Source: Comamonadaceae bacterium
GTDB taxonomy: Bacteria; Pseudomonadota; Gammaproteobacteria; Burkholderiales; Burkholderiaceae_C
Direction: 5' to 3'
Length of the DNA: 64,000 nucleotides
Assembly (NCBI GenBank): GCA_947452635.1
Contig: CANGEE010000001.1
Coordinates: 1 to 64,000 of the forward strand
The notes under the pieces: generated by a model
The model's database searches: none
What the model was told of the DNA's origin: nothing
Seen by the model: the letters and a program-made list of their open reading frames with translations, nothing else
In this document: positions 9,551-20,337 of the stretch, one piece after another
How the letters are laid out: the number at the start of each line of letters is the position of its first letter
Position numbering within the stretch: position 1 is the first letter of the stretch
Program-made: the position numbers and the translations under genes

Positions 9551-10525
9551 GTGCAAGTGCTTGAGCCACATTCATCGAAAAAAATTGTGATTTTGGGCAC
9601 CGGTGGCACGATCGCCGGTCTATCTGCGTTGCGCAACGACAACATTGCCTACCAGGCTGCCCAGCTTGGGGTCGCGGCCTTGACTGCGCAAATTCCAGAC
9701 TTGGCGGCGCATGTGGCTGGGTTTGAGTTGGTGTGCGAGCAAGTGGCCCAGGTCGACAGCAAGGACATGGACACGCAGGTATGGCTTGCCTTGGCCCAGA
9801 GAACCCTGCAGGCCTTGGCGCAGCCCGACGTGCAGTCGGTGGTGATCACGCACGGCACCGACACCATCGAAGAAACCGCTTTTTTCTTGCAATCGGTGCT
9901 GCCTGCAGGCAAACCGGTGGTCTTGACCTGCGCCATGCGCCCGGCGTCAGCCTTGAGTCCGGACGGCCCCGCCAATTTGCGCGATGCCTTGTCCGTGGCC
10001 ATGGATGTACACGCTGTAGGGGTGCTCGTCGTGTGCGCGGGGGTGGTCCATGCGGCTGAACATGTGCAAAAAGTGCACCCCTATCGCCTGGATGCTTTCA
10101 GTTCGGGCGAGGCTGGACCGTTGGGCTGGGTCGAGGAAGCTCGGGTGCGTTGGGTCGGTTTGCCCCTCAGGCGGGTGCTTCCTGCTTGGGATGGAAAAAG
10201 CTTACCCGCCTCAGGGCCATGGCCACAGGTGGAAATTGTGATGAACCATGCAGGTGCCACCGGCGCTGTGGTGCAGGCCTTGGTGCAAGCGGGGGTGAAG
10301 GGTTTGGTGGCTGCAGGCACGGGCAATGGCAGCTTGTCTGCGCCCTTGGCGCAAGCCTTGTTGCAGGCTAAAGCGGCTGGGGTTTCGGTGGTGCGTAGCA
10401 CCCGCTGTCCGTTGGGGCAGTTGATTGCTGGTGCCGAGTCTGCGATTCCCCTGGCGTCAGTCGCGGGTCCTGTCAAAGCCCGCGTGGCCTTGCAGTTAGC
10501 GCTCATGGGGTTAGCGCCCGCCTGA
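9551..10525 (+). CDS. Asparaginase (L-asparaginase/glutaminase family)
   Basis: ILGTGGTIAG and VVITHGTDTIEETAFFL signatures; GTG start. Confidence 0.93.
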   Translation: MQVLEPHSSKKIVILGTGGTIAGLSALRNDNIAYQAAQLGVAALTAQIPDLAAHVAGFELVCEQVAQVDSKDMDTQVWLALAQRTLQALAQPDVQSVVITHGTDTIEETAFFLQSVLPAGKPVVLTCAMRPASALSPDGPANLRDALSVAMDVHAVGVLVVCAGVVHAAEHVQKVHPYRLDAFSSGEAGPLGWVEEARVRWVGLPLRRVLPAWDGKSLPASGPWPQVEIVMNHAGATGAVVQALVQAGVKGLVAAGTGNGSLSAPLAQALLQAKAAGVSVVRSTRCPLGQLIAGAESAIPLASVAGPVKARVALQLALMGLAPA

Positions 10526-10556
10526 GCATGACCTGCTTGGTTTGCGCCGCGCATGA

Positions 10557-10580
10557 AAAAACCCCGCAGCGCGGGGTTTC
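10557..10580 (-). terminator. Intrinsic terminator (adk side)
   Basis: AACCCCGC-AGC-GCGGGGTT hairpin; U-tract on minus-strand transcript. Confidence 0.75.
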
Positions 10581-10598
10581 AAGGCGTTCGGTCGGGGC

Positions 10599-11273
<675 letters not shown>

Positions 11274-11394
11274 TTATGGGTTCAGGGTTTGTGTGGGGCT
11301 ACGGCATCAGTCCCATCGCAAGTACAACGGGGCAAGAATATCACGCGTTTCTCTCAATGAACTTACGTTGAAAAATGACATCGCTGCGCGTGGG

Positions 11395-12201
11395 TCATGC
11401 CCCTGCGGTCGTCGCCCATAAAGCGCGCGCGTGTTGTAAATCTTCGGCGGTGTCGACGCCGGGGCCTGGGGCTTGTGGCGTGATGTGCACGGCAATTTTG
11501 TGGCCATGCCACAGGGCCCGCATTTGCTCGAGGGCTTCGACGATTTCAATCGGTGCGACAGCCAGGGAGGGGAACAACTTTAGAAATCCGGCGCGGTAGC
11601 CGTAAATGCCAATGTGACGCAGTGGGCGCGGTTCGGGCAGGGCGCTGATACCTTGTGCATTGCCATCACGCCACCAGGGTATCGGCGCGCGGCTGAACAC
11701 CATGGCCAATTGGCTGGCGTCCACAACGACTTTGACGACATTGGGATTGGTGAACTCCGCCAAGGTGTCAATGGCATGCGCGGCTGTGCTCATGCTGGCT
11801 TGCGGCCGGGCTGCCAGCAAAGCGGCCACATGGTTGATCAAAGCGGGGTCCATCAAGGGCTCGTCGCCTTGCACATTCACTACCAAGGCCTCATCCGGCA
11901 AACCCAGCAGTTGGCAGGCTTCGGCCAATCGGTCACTGCCACTGGGATGGTCTTGGCGCGTCAAAATCGCTTGCACCCCATGCGCTTGGCAGGCTTGCAC
12001 GATGCTGGGGTGATCGGCTGCCACCACCACATGGCTGGCGGTTGACTGCAGCGCGCGCTGCGCCACCCGCACCACCATGGGGGCGCCGCCAATGTCGGCC
12101 AGGGGTTTGTTTGGCAAACGACTGGAGGCCAGGCGGGCCGGAATGACCACGGTGAACACCGGCATGTCTTGGGCTTGAGCGCGCATCAACGGGGCGCTCA
12201 A
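11395..12201 (-). CDS. kdsB: 3-deoxy-manno-octulosonate cytidylyltransferase
   Basis: [38 protein letters not shown]. Confidence 0.96.
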   Translation of the reverse strand: MSAPLMRAQAQDMPVFTVVIPARLASSRLPNKPLADIGGAPMVVRVAQRALQSTASHVVVAADHPSIVQACQAHGVQAILTRQDHPSGSDRLAEACQLLGLPDEALVVNVQGDEPLMDPALINHVAALLAARPQASMSTAAHAIDTLAEFTNPNVVKVVVDASQLAMVFSRAPIPWWRDGNAQGISALPEPRPLRHIGIYGYRAGFLKLFPSLAVAPIEIVEALEQMRALWHGHKIAVHITPQAPGPGVDTAEDLQHARALWATTAGA

Positions 12202-12404
12202 GCCAGAGGGGTGCGTGGGGGCAGTGCTTCCAACTCTTCGTCGCTCAGCGCGCGGGCTTCGTTTTCGAGCAGGATCGGTATGCCATTGCGCACTGGGTAT
12301 GCCAATCGGGCGCTGCGCGACAGCAGTTCCTGCCGCTCAGGGTTCCAGTCCAAATGGCCTTTGGTGACCGGGCAAACGAGCAGTTCTGATAATTTGGAGT
12401 CCAT
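12198..12404 (-). CDS. Trm112 family protein (YcaR-like)
   Basis: [18 protein letters not shown]...[18 protein letters not shown]; 4-bp overlap with kdsB. Confidence 0.92.
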   Translation of the reverse strand: MDSKLSELLVCPVTKGHLDWNPERQELLSRSARLAYPVRNGIPILLENEARALSDEELEALPPRTPLA

Positions 12405-12418
12405 GAGGGGATGATAAA

Positions 12419-13420
12419 TCAGCCAACGGGGTTTCGCTGTGAAAGTCTGGCCTGAACCAACGCATCCAGCGCCACCATGAAAGCGGGCTCCGGGGTGCAT
12501 TGCAAAGGCACGGCCAAAACCTCAGGCAAGCGCGGCCACAGTTTGACAGCGTCTTTTTCGGTGCAAAGCAAGGGGGCCTCGCCCAGGGGCGGCGTCCACG
12601 CTTCAAAACTCGCGTGGTCTTGCAGGGCAAAGGTCTGGCCCAGCCTCAGGCCTTGGGCTTGGAGCATGTCAAAGAAGGCTTGAGGTTGGGCAATTGCCGC
12701 CACGGCATTGACGCTTTGGGATTGCAAAGCGCTCAAGGCGGTGGTTTGCCCAAATGCATCCAACGCATGGCTGTCCAAGACGCGCGTCGAACTGTAGCCT
12801 TCGGCCAAGGTGCGTTGGCCGGTGTGAATCAGCAAATCCACAGCGCGAGGCCAGGGTTCGCGCAAGGGGCCAGCGGGCAGCAGGCGGCCGTTGCCTAACC
12901 CGCGGGCGTCCATGGCGCAAATTTCGATGTCACGGGCCAGAGCGTGGTGTTGCAAACCATCGTCACAGACCACGATTTGCGTAGCCGGATAGGCGGCTAA
13001 CAGGGCTTTGGCCGCCTCGGTACGGCGTTGGGCCACAAACACCGGCACATTGCAGCGGCGTTTCATCAGGAGGGGTTCATCACCGACCTCGGCCACCGGC
13101 GATTGGGCCGCGACTTCACGCACATCTTGCAAATGGCGACCGTGACCCCGAGAAACAATGCCAACGCGGTAGCCCGCTTGCAGCAGGTGCGACACGATGG
13201 CCATGGTCAATGGGGTTTTACCGCCGCCGCCCGCGACGATGTTGCCGACCACGATCACGATCGCGTCAACCGATTCAGCCTTGAAAACGCCAGCCCGGTA
13301 AAGCAACTGCCGACAAGCCACCAAAGCCCAATAGACCCATGCCAGGGGTAAAAGGACTGTGGAGCGCCAACCCCGGGTGAGCCAGATGCGGGTTAGCCAA
13401 GTTTCAATGCCAAGGTTCAT
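12419..13420 (-). CDS. lpxK: Tetraacyldisaccharide 4'-kinase
   Basis: [40 protein letters not shown]. Confidence 0.95.
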   Translation of the reverse strand: MNLGIETWLTRIWLTRGWRSTVLLPLAWVYWALVACRQLLYRAGVFKAESVDAIVIVVGNIVAGGGGKTPLTMAIVSHLLQAGYRVGIVSRGHGRHLQDVREVAAQSPVAEVGDEPLLMKRRCNVPVFVAQRRTEAAKALLAAYPATQIVVCDDGLQHHALARDIEICAMDARGLGNGRLLPAGPLREPWPRAVDLLIHTGQRTLAEGYSSTRVLDSHALDAFGQTTALSALQSQSVNAVAAIAQPQAFFDMLQAQGLRLGQTFALQDHASFEAWTPPLGEAPLLCTEKDAVKLWPRLPEVLAVPLQCTPEPAFMVALDALVQARLSQRNPVG

Positions 13421-13553
13421 TCGGTGCTTGGTGCCAGGGTGAGGGTGCGTAGCAACTTGTATGATGACAAGGGCAGGCCGGATTCGACAGAATTGGCCAT
13501 ATCACCCTTGTGGCGTATCGCGTTCCATTGGGTTTTGATTATGTCTGAAGCCC

Positions 13554-13784
13554 TGTGGAAGTCAGCACACAATCCCAGATCACTTACCCACATTTTCTGT
13601 GGATAACTTTGTTAAGAACCTTTGTTTTTTCATGTAAATGAGGACTTTTTTATCTTAATTTGTTTTTGAGTGCTGTCCATTGAATATAAATTAACCTAAT
13701 GAAATCAATAGTTTGCGGTTTTATTGTCAGCAAGTGGAAGGCCTTTTGGCGGTCACATGGCGCAGTTCCTCAGTTTGTGGATGA
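13554..13784. promoter_or_regulatory. Cluster of DnaA-box-like 9-mers flanking an AT-rich tract
   Basis: TGTGGATAA (13598-13606, perfect), TTACCCACA (13584-13592, one mismatch, inverted), TGTGGATGA (13776-13784, one mismatch), TGTGGAAGT (13554-13562, weak); AT-rich stretch about 13606-13725. Confidence 0.45.
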
Positions 13785-13802
13785 CTTGCTTCTGCAAGCC
13801 GC

Positions 13803-15125
13803 ATGGATGACAGCATGAGCCCCGAAAACCCCATGATTTCAAGCCGTATTTGGGCGGTCGGTGCGCTGTGCCGCGCTGTGGCGGATGCTTTGGATGCCCG
13901 CTTCAACCCGGTGGCGGTGCGCGGCGAGATTTCGGGTTTTTCGCGCGCCGTCAGCGGCCATTGTTATTTTTCGATCAAAGATGCCACCGGTCAGATACGC
14001 TGTGCCATGTTCAAACGTGCCGCCAGCATGCTCGACTTTTCGCCCAAAGACGGTGAGTTGGTCGAACTGCGCGGTCGGCTGGGGGTGTATGAAGCCCGCG
14101 GCGATTTGCAACTGGTGGTGGAGTCCATGCGCCGCGCCGGTCAAGGCGCTTTGTTTGAGCAGTTTTTAAGGCTCAAAGCCCAGTTGGAAGGCGAGGGTTT
14201 GTTCGACCCCACCAGCAAACGCGCGTTGCCCTGGATGCCGCGGGCCATTGGTGTGGTGACGTCCTTGGGCGCTGCCGCCTGGCACGATGTGGTCACGGCC
14301 TTGCAGCGGCGGGTGCCGCACATCCCGGTCATTTTGGCTCCCGCTGCCGTGCAAGGGGCGGGGTCCGCGCCGGCTTTGGTGCAGGCCTTGCAGCAGTTGT
14401 ACGCCCGAACCGCTTTGCACGATCCTCAGGCCGCGCAGCCGGTGGACGTGATTTTGCTGGTGCGCGGCGGTGGCGCCATCGAGGACTTGTGGTCCTTCAA
14501 TGATGAACAATTGGCGCGCACCCTCGCCGCCAGCCCCGTGCCCATCATCAGCGGCGTGGGCCATGAGACCGATTTCACCATCGCCGATTTTGTCGCCGAT
14601 GTCCGCGCCCCCACGCCGACGGCTGCGGCCGAGATGGCTTCGCAGCCCTTGCAAGTGTGGCGCGACGCTCTGGACTTGCTGCGCGAGCGACTGGACAGCG
14701 CCGTGCACCGCCATTTGGACCGGCAAGCGCAGCGGCTTGACGTCTTGTCTTCTCGGTTGGGTCGTCCCTCTGCCCGCATGGCGAGTCATCGTTTGCGGCT
14801 GGAGCGATTGGCCCAGCAACTTCAATTTGGCCGCACCCAGACGGTGCGGGCGCACCGGCAAAGCCTGCTGCACATGGCAGAGCGCCTGCCGCAAGCCGCC
14901 CAGCACGATCTGCAACAGCGCCGTGAACGGCTGGCACGTGCGCAGCTGCGTTTGCAATTGCTGGATCCGCGCTGGGTGCTGGAGCGCGGTTACGCCTGGT
15001 TGACCGATGAAAACGGGCAAGCCATCACCACCGTTGCGCATTTGCAACCGGGGCAGGCCTTGGTGGCGACTTTGTCTGACGGTGAAGCGCCATTGATCGT
15101 TTCGGGTCAACCCCGCAGTCTCTAA
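13803..15125 (+). CDS. xseA: Exodeoxyribonuclease VII large subunit
   Basis: VRGEISGFSRAVSGHCYFSIKD, GVVTSLGAAAWHDV, RGGGAIEDLWSFND, GVGHETDFTIADFVAD. Confidence 0.96.
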   Translation: MDDSMSPENPMISSRIWAVGALCRAVADALDARFNPVAVRGEISGFSRAVSGHCYFSIKDATGQIRCAMFKRAASMLDFSPKDGELVELRGRLGVYEARGDLQLVVESMRRAGQGALFEQFLRLKAQLEGEGLFDPTSKRALPWMPRAIGVVTSLGAAAWHDVVTALQRRVPHIPVILAPAAVQGAGSAPALVQALQQLYARTALHDPQAAQPVDVILLVRGGGAIEDLWSFNDEQLARTLAASPVPIISGVGHETDFTIADFVADVRAPTPTAAAEMASQPLQVWRDALDLLRERLDSAVHRHLDRQAQRLDVLSSRLGRPSARMASHRLRLERLAQQLQFGRTQTVRAHRQSLLHMAERLPQAAQHDLQQRRERLARAQLRLQLLDPRWVLERGYAWLTDENGQAITTVAHLQPGQALVATLSDGEAPLIVSGQPRSL

Positions 15126-15144
15126 GACCATTCTCGGCTCGCCG

Positions 15145-15173
15145 CCGACAATGCCCTCGGCTCGACCTACAAT
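15145..15173 (+). promoter_or_regulatory. Putative sigma70-type promoter for sodB
   Basis: CCGACA-17 nt-TACAAT upstream of the sodB start. Confidence 0.45.
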
Positions 15174-15209
15174 GCACAGGTCTTTTTTCACATCTCAAGA
15201 GGATTCTCG

Positions 15210-15791
15210 ATGGAACACACACTGCCTGCTTTGCCTTACGCGATTGATGCGCTGGCCCCTCACTACAGCCAGGAAACCTTGGAGTTTCACCACGGCAAGC
15301 ACCACAACGCCTATGTGGTGAACCTGAACAACCTGCAAAAAGGCACTGAGTTCGAGGGCATGTCGCTCGAAGAGATCATCAAAAAGTCCAGCGGCGGCAT
15401 CTACAACAACTCGGCCCAAATCTGGAACCACACTTTCTTTTGGAACTGCATGAAGCCCCATGGCGGTGGCGAGCCCACAGGTGCTTTGGCGGCAGCCATC
15501 AACGCCAAATTTGGCAGCTACGCGGCTTTTAAAGAAGCGTTTGTCAAAAGCGCGGTCGGCAACTTCGGTTCTGGCTGGACTTGGTTGGTGAAAAAAGCCG
15601 ACGGCTCGGTGGACATCGTCAACATGGGCGCAGCAGGCACCCCCTTGACCACAGGCGACAAAGCCTTGTTGACCGTGGACGTGTGGGAACACGCTTACTA
15701 CATCGACTACCGCAATATGCGCCCCAAGTTTGTCGAGACCTTCCTCGACAAATTGGTGAACTGGTCGTTTGCCGAAGCCAACTTCGCTTAA
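15210..15791 (+). CDS. sodB: Superoxide dismutase (Fe type likely)
   Basis: [43 protein letters not shown]. Confidence 0.96.
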   Translation: MEHTLPALPYAIDALAPHYSQETLEFHHGKHHNAYVVNLNNLQKGTEFEGMSLEEIIKKSSGGIYNNSAQIWNHTFFWNCMKPHGGGEPTGALAAAINAKFGSYAAFKEAFVKSAVGNFGSGWTWLVKKADGSVDIVNMGAAGTPLTTGDKALLTVDVWEHAYYIDYRNMRPKFVETFLDKLVNWSFAEANFA

Positions 15792-15817
15792 ATTCAAGCG
15801 ACATTGCTTTGGTTCTG

Positions 15818-15842
15818 AAAACCCGGCTTGGCCGGGTTTTTT
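15818..15842 (+). terminator. Intrinsic terminator after sodB
   Basis: AAAACCCGGC-TTG-GCCGGGTTTTTT. Confidence 0.85.
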
Positions 15843-15869
15843 CATTCGCAAACACGCTTCGGAGTAGCT

Positions 15870-16997
15870 ATGGATACGGTGGATGCAGTCGTGATCGGTG
15901 CCGGTGTGGTGGGCCTGGCGGTCGCTCGCGGTCTGGCTTTGGCCGGGCAAGAGGTGCTGCTGTTGGAGGCTGAAAACGCCTTTGGCACCGGCACCAGTTC
16001 GCGCAACAGCGAGGTCATCCACGCCGGTATTTATTACCCCGCAGGCTCCTTGAAAGCGCAGCTTTGCGTGCAGGGCAAAAAGCGGCTCTATGCCTATTGC
16101 GAAGAGCGTGGGGTGGGCTACCGGCGCTGCGGCAAATTGATTGTGGCCACCTCACCCGAGCAGGTGGCCCAATTGACCCAAATCCAAGCCAAAGCCCATG
16201 CCAATGGCGTGGATGATTTGGTCCTGCTCAGCCAGGCGCAGGCGGTGGCCATGGAGCCTGCGCTCCAGTGCGAAGCCGCTTTGCATTCGCCCAGCACCGG
16301 CATTGTGGACAGCCACGCGCTGATGCTGTCGTATTTGGGCGATATGGAAAACGCCGATGGTCTGTTGGCGCTGAACGCCCCTGTGCAAGCCGTGCATTTG
16401 CGTCAAGGCCCGGACTCGCACCCGCATGTGATCGTCATGCAAGACGGTACCGAGTTGGCTTGTCAAACCCTGGTCAACTCAGCCGGTTTGTCGGCACCGA
16501 ATCTGGCCCACAGCATGACCGGTTTACCCGCGTCCTGCCTCTACACCGCCTACTATGCCAAGGGCAATTACTTCACCCTGGCAGGCCGCTCGCCATTTGG
16601 CCGCTTAATTTATCCGGTGCCCGAAAGCGCGGGTCTGGGCGTGCATTTGACACTGGACTTGGGCGGTCAAGCCAAGTTCGGCCCGGATGTGCAGTGGGTC
16701 GCGTCCAAGGACGATCTGCAAGTCGATCCGGCGCGGGGCAATGCCTTTTACGCTGAGGTGCGCAAATACTGGCCAGCTTTGCCCGATGGCGCCTTGCAAG
16801 CCGGTTACGCGGGCATCCGACCCAAAATCAGCGGCCCGCAAGAAGTTGCAGCCGACTTTGTGATTCAAGGCCCGAGCACCCATGGCGTGCCCGGCCTGGT
16901 GAACCTGCTGGGCATCGAGTCGCCGGGCTTGACGAGTTCGCTGGCCATCGCGCAGGGTGTCCAGACTGCACTGGCTCAAGCTGCTTGCATCGCTTGA
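15870..16997 (+). CDS. FAD-dependent oxidoreductase (L-2-hydroxyglutarate oxidase-like)
   Basis: [48 protein letters not shown]. Confidence 0.88.
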   Translation: MDTVDAVVIGAGVVGLAVARGLALAGQEVLLLEAENAFGTGTSSRNSEVIHAGIYYPAGSLKAQLCVQGKKRLYAYCEERGVGYRRCGKLIVATSPEQVAQLTQIQAKAHANGVDDLVLLSQAQAVAMEPALQCEAALHSPSTGIVDSHALMLSYLGDMENADGLLALNAPVQAVHLRQGPDSHPHVIVMQDGTELACQTLVNSAGLSAPNLAHSMTGLPASCLYTAYYAKGNYFTLAGRSPFGRLIYPVPESAGLGVHLTLDLGGQAKFGPDVQWVASKDDLQVDPARGNAFYAEVRKYWPALPDGALQAGYAGIRPKISGPQEVAADFVIQGPSTHGVPGLVNLLGIESPGLTSSLAIAQGVQTALAQAACIA

Positions 16998-17007
16998 GTG
17001 GTCGCGC

Positions 17008-17469
17008 ATGACTTCTGTCACAACCACCGCCCTGGCTTTTTTGAACGTCCCACGCAGTCCGCGTCAAGCCCTGGGTAGATTTTGCGGTTTGCTGTTCTTT
17101 TTTGGGGCTGCGGCGGCATCTGCGCAAGCCTCGCCGTTATTGCGCTGCGAAGTCACCTACGCAGGCCATACCCATGTGTTGACGGCGCGACCGGTCCGAG
17201 ATCCTTACCACGTTGAAGCGGTCGATGTCGGTGGTCGGTTTTTCTTCAAGACGGTGATGGTGGGGCGTGCAGACCGCATCGATCACATCCTCATCTATGC
17301 GTATTTGGACCAGGAGCCGCGGCCGGTGATCGTGCAACAGGGCAAGTACCTGCCGCCCTTTCGCGTCACGGCACAGCCTTATATGCTCACCGGCGAGCAG
17401 CATGTGTATGCCGGCCCGGTTGAGCGGGAGTTGATTTACACATGCTGGCTGGGCGGGGTACGGCCATGA
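17008..17469 (+). CDS. Hypothetical exported protein
   Basis: N-terminal hydrophobic segment (LLFFFGAAAASAQA); stop overlaps next start (ATGA). Confidence 0.65.
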   Translation: MTSVTTTALAFLNVPRSPRQALGRFCGLLFFFGAAAASAQASPLLRCEVTYAGHTHVLTARPVRDPYHVEAVDVGGRFFFKTVMVGRADRIDHILIYAYLDQEPRPVIVQQGKYLPPFRVTAQPYMLTGEQHVYAGPVERELIYTCWLGGVRP

Positions 17470-18515
17470 AGATATGGGCGACCCTCTCCACAGCCGTTAC
17501 CGCAGCTGTTGCTGCAGTCTTGAGCCTGTTTTTTTTCAGCGCCCCGGTAGGGGCCGCTCCCAAACACAGTGTGCGTTTGGTCTTCGCCGGAGACAGCGTG
17601 CTCGACGATGCGGCGGGTAACTTGATCGCGCAGGGGGGTGACCCTTACGCGCATTTCGCCGCCACCTTTGCCAACGCCGACATCCGCATCACCAACCTCG
17701 AATGCGTGATTGCCACGACTGGCGGTGCCAGCGACAAGATGTACACCTTTCGCGCCCACCCGCGCGTGATCCCGGTGCTGCAGCGCCACTTTGATGCCTT
17801 GGCCCTGGCCAACAACCACTCTGGCGACTATGGGCCTGAGGCCTTTGCGCAAATGTTGATGCTGCTCGATCAGGCGGGCTTGCCCCAAGTTGGCGGTGGC
17901 ATGAACCTGACACAAGCCCACGCGCCCTTGATTTTCAAACGCCAAGGGCTGCGCATTGCGGTTTTGAGTTACAACGAATTTCACCCGCGCAGCTTTGAGG
18001 CAGGCCCCCATTTGCCGGGCGTGGCTTGGAGTGAAGACGAACAGGTGGTGGCCGACATCGTGGCGGCGCGGCGCGTGCACCGGGCCGATGTGGTGATTCC
18101 CATCATGCATTGGGGTTGGGAAAATGAGCCCCGCGCCAATGCGCGTCAGCGGCAACTGGCGCGCCGCATGATCGACGCAGGCGCTGACGCGGTGATTGGT
18201 GGGCATCCGCATGTGACGCAAGACATTGATCTCTATCGCGGTAAGCCGATTGTCTACAGCGTGGGCAATTTTGTGATGAAAGAAACCGACAACGACCATC
18301 AGCGCAAAGCCTGGGTGCTCAAACTGAATATCGACCGCAGAGGGGTCCAAGGTCTGGACACCGAAGGCGTGCAGATTGATGGCGACGGCATTCCCAGCCC
18401 CGCTTGGCAAATGGTCACGCCCTGCTGGCGGCGAGGTGATGCCCGCATCCGCAACGTGGGCGGCTGCACCCACACGGTCAGCGCAAAGCCTGCAGCGCCC
18501 GTGCGACTTCGGTAA
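17466..18515 (+). CDS. CapA family protein (poly-gamma-glutamate synthesis/metallophosphatase-like)
   Basis: [52 protein letters not shown]. Confidence 0.9.
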   Translation: MKIWATLSTAVTAAVAAVLSLFFFSAPVGAAPKHSVRLVFAGDSVLDDAAGNLIAQGGDPYAHFAATFANADIRITNLECVIATTGGASDKMYTFRAHPRVIPVLQRHFDALALANNHSGDYGPEAFAQMLMLLDQAGLPQVGGGMNLTQAHAPLIFKRQGLRIAVLSYNEFHPRSFEAGPHLPGVAWSEDEQVVADIVAARRVHRADVVIPIMHWGWENEPRANARQRQLARRMIDAGADAVIGGHPHVTQDIDLYRGKPIVYSVGNFVMKETDNDHQRKAWVLKLNIDRRGVQGLDTEGVQIDGDGIPSPAWQMVTPCWRRGDARIRNVGGCTHTVSAKPAAPVRLR

Positions 18516-19515
18516 CCAGGGCCGGGCCTTTGTAGATCAGGCCGGTGTAAATCTGCACCACATCGGCACCGGCTTTGATTTTGGCGACCGCATCTGGCCC
18601 GCTCAAAATGCCGCCCACACCGACGATGGGAAACGCCGAGCCCAAAGCGGCACGCAATTGGGCAATCACCCGGTTGCTGGCCTCGAACGCGGGTGTGCCC
18701 GACAAGCCGCCGGCCTCTTGCGCATGCGCCATGCCTTGCACGGCGTCACGCGCCAGGGTGGTGTTGGTGGCGATCACGCCGTCCATGCCGTGCTTGCGCA
18801 AGGTGGCAGCGATCACGCCGACTTGGGTCTCGTCCAGATCGGGGGCGATTTTCAAAAACATCGGCACATGGCGGCCATGCTGGGAACTCAGCAAGGCGCG
18901 GCGCTCGACCAAAGCGCCGAGCAAGCCGTCCAAGGCCTCGTCGCTTTGCAAAGCGCGCAGGCTCTTGGTGTTGGGGCTGGAGATGTTCACCGTCACATAG
19001 TCGGCATGGGGATACACCCCACTCAGGGCGATCAGGTAGTCGTCGGTGGCGTTTTCGATCGGGGTGGCCGCATTTTTACCAATGTTCAAACCCAGCAAAC
19101 GCCCTTGCTGGCGAAAGCGCGCCTGCTGCACATGGGCGACAAAGGCGTCCAGCCCCTCGTTGTTGAAGCCCAGGCGGTTGATCAAGGCCTGCGCCTGGGG
19201 CAGGCGGAACATGCGCGGCTTGTCGTTGCCGGGTTGGGCTTTGGGCGTGACGGTGCCGACCTCGACAAAGCCAAAGCCCATGGCCCCCAGACCGTCGATG
19301 CAGCGCGCGTTTTTGTCCAAGCCTGCCGCCAGACCCACCCGGTTGGGAAAAGCCAAACCGGCCAAGGTCAGGGGGTCCGGCACAAAGGGTTGGCGGTACA
19401 AGGCCTCCAGCAACGTGTTTTGGGTTTTCGCCAGGGTGTCCAGCGTCAGGTCGTGGGCGGCCTCGGGGTCCATGCCAAATAAAACGGGGCGGGCCAGGGG
19501 ATACAGGTTAATCAT
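18478..19515 (-). CDS. pyrD: Dihydroorotate dehydrogenase (quinone)
   Basis: [66 protein letters not shown]. Confidence 0.97.
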   Translation of the reverse strand: MINLYPLARPVLFGMDPEAAHDLTLDTLAKTQNTLLEALYRQPFVPDPLTLAGLAFPNRVGLAAGLDKNARCIDGLGAMGFGFVEVGTVTPKAQPGNDKPRMFRLPQAQALINRLGFNNEGLDAFVAHVQQARFRQQGRLLGLNIGKNAATPIENATDDYLIALSGVYPHADYVTVNISSPNTKSLRALQSDEALDGLLGALVERRALLSSQHGRHVPMFLKIAPDLDETQVGVIAATLRKHGMDGVIATNTTLARDAVQGMAHAQEAGGLSGTPAFEASNRVIAQLRAALGSAFPIVGVGGILSGPDAVAKIKAGADVVQIYTGLIYKGPALVTEVARALQALR

Positions 19516-19624
19516 TGGATAATTTGCGCTTGCAGGTGGTGTGCTTTGGCCTCGATTGTCGCAAACCGCCACCACGCGGCCAGTCCCTCGCATAGCCGCC
19601 TCATTTTTTACCCTTGAATTTCAC

Positions 19625-20296
19625 ATGACACAAGACGAACTCAAAGCTTTGGTGGGCCAAGCAGCCCTGCATTACGTGGTCCCCGGCGAGATCGTGGGGG
19701 TGGGCACCGGCTCCACGGTGAATAAATTCATTGACGCGCTGGCCAGCATGAAAGACCAGATTCAGGGCGCAGTCTCCAGCTCCGAAGCCTCCACCCAACG
19801 CTTGAAAGCCCTGGGCATTGCCGTCTTCGACTGCAACGAAGTGGGGGAGCTGTCGGTGTACATCGACGGTGCGGACGAAATTGACGGACACGGTCACATG
19901 GTCAAAGGCGGCGGCGCGGCGCTGACGCGCGAGAAAATTGTGGCCGCGCAGTCGCGCCAATTTGTCTGCATTGCTGATGAAAGCAAATTGGTGAACACCT
20001 TGGGCGCTTTTCCGTTACCGGTCGAAGTCATTCCCATGGCCACCGCCCGTGTGATGCGCCAATTTGCAGCGATGGGCGGCGTGGCGCAGATTCGCCAAAA
20101 AGAGGGCCAGCCGCTGGTCACCGACAACGGCCAACACATTGTGGATGTGACGGGCTTGCACATCACCGATCCCTTGGCGTTTGAAACCCAGGTCAGTCAA
20201 TGGCCTGGCGTGGTGACGGTGGGCGTGTTTGCGCATCAAAAAGCGCATGTGTGTCTGCTGGGGACCGCCAGCGGCGTGAAGACTTTGACGTTTTGA
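19625..20296 (+). CDS. rpiA: Ribose-5-phosphate isomerase A
   Basis: [43 protein letters not shown]. Confidence 0.96.
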   Translation: MTQDELKALVGQAALHYVVPGEIVGVGTGSTVNKFIDALASMKDQIQGAVSSSEASTQRLKALGIAVFDCNEVGELSVYIDGADEIDGHGHMVKGGGAALTREKIVAAQSRQFVCIADESKLVNTLGAFPLPVEVIPMATARVMRQFAAMGGVAQIRQKEGQPLVTDNGQHIVDVTGLHITDPLAFETQVSQWPGVVTVGVFAHQKAHVCLLGTASGVKTLTF

Positions 20297-20337
20297 GCCC
20301 GCAAAGAGCCTGACCAAACCAGCGCACAGACTTTCGG

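Noticed and set aside
13424-13606. 60-aa ORF in the lpxK-xseA gap
   Set aside because: No RBS or similarity; overlaps the DnaA-box-like sites and reads as intergenic DNA
18376-19482. 368-aa plus-strand ORF opposite pyrD
   Set aside because: Antisense shadow of pyrD with low-complexity G/Q/H/A composition
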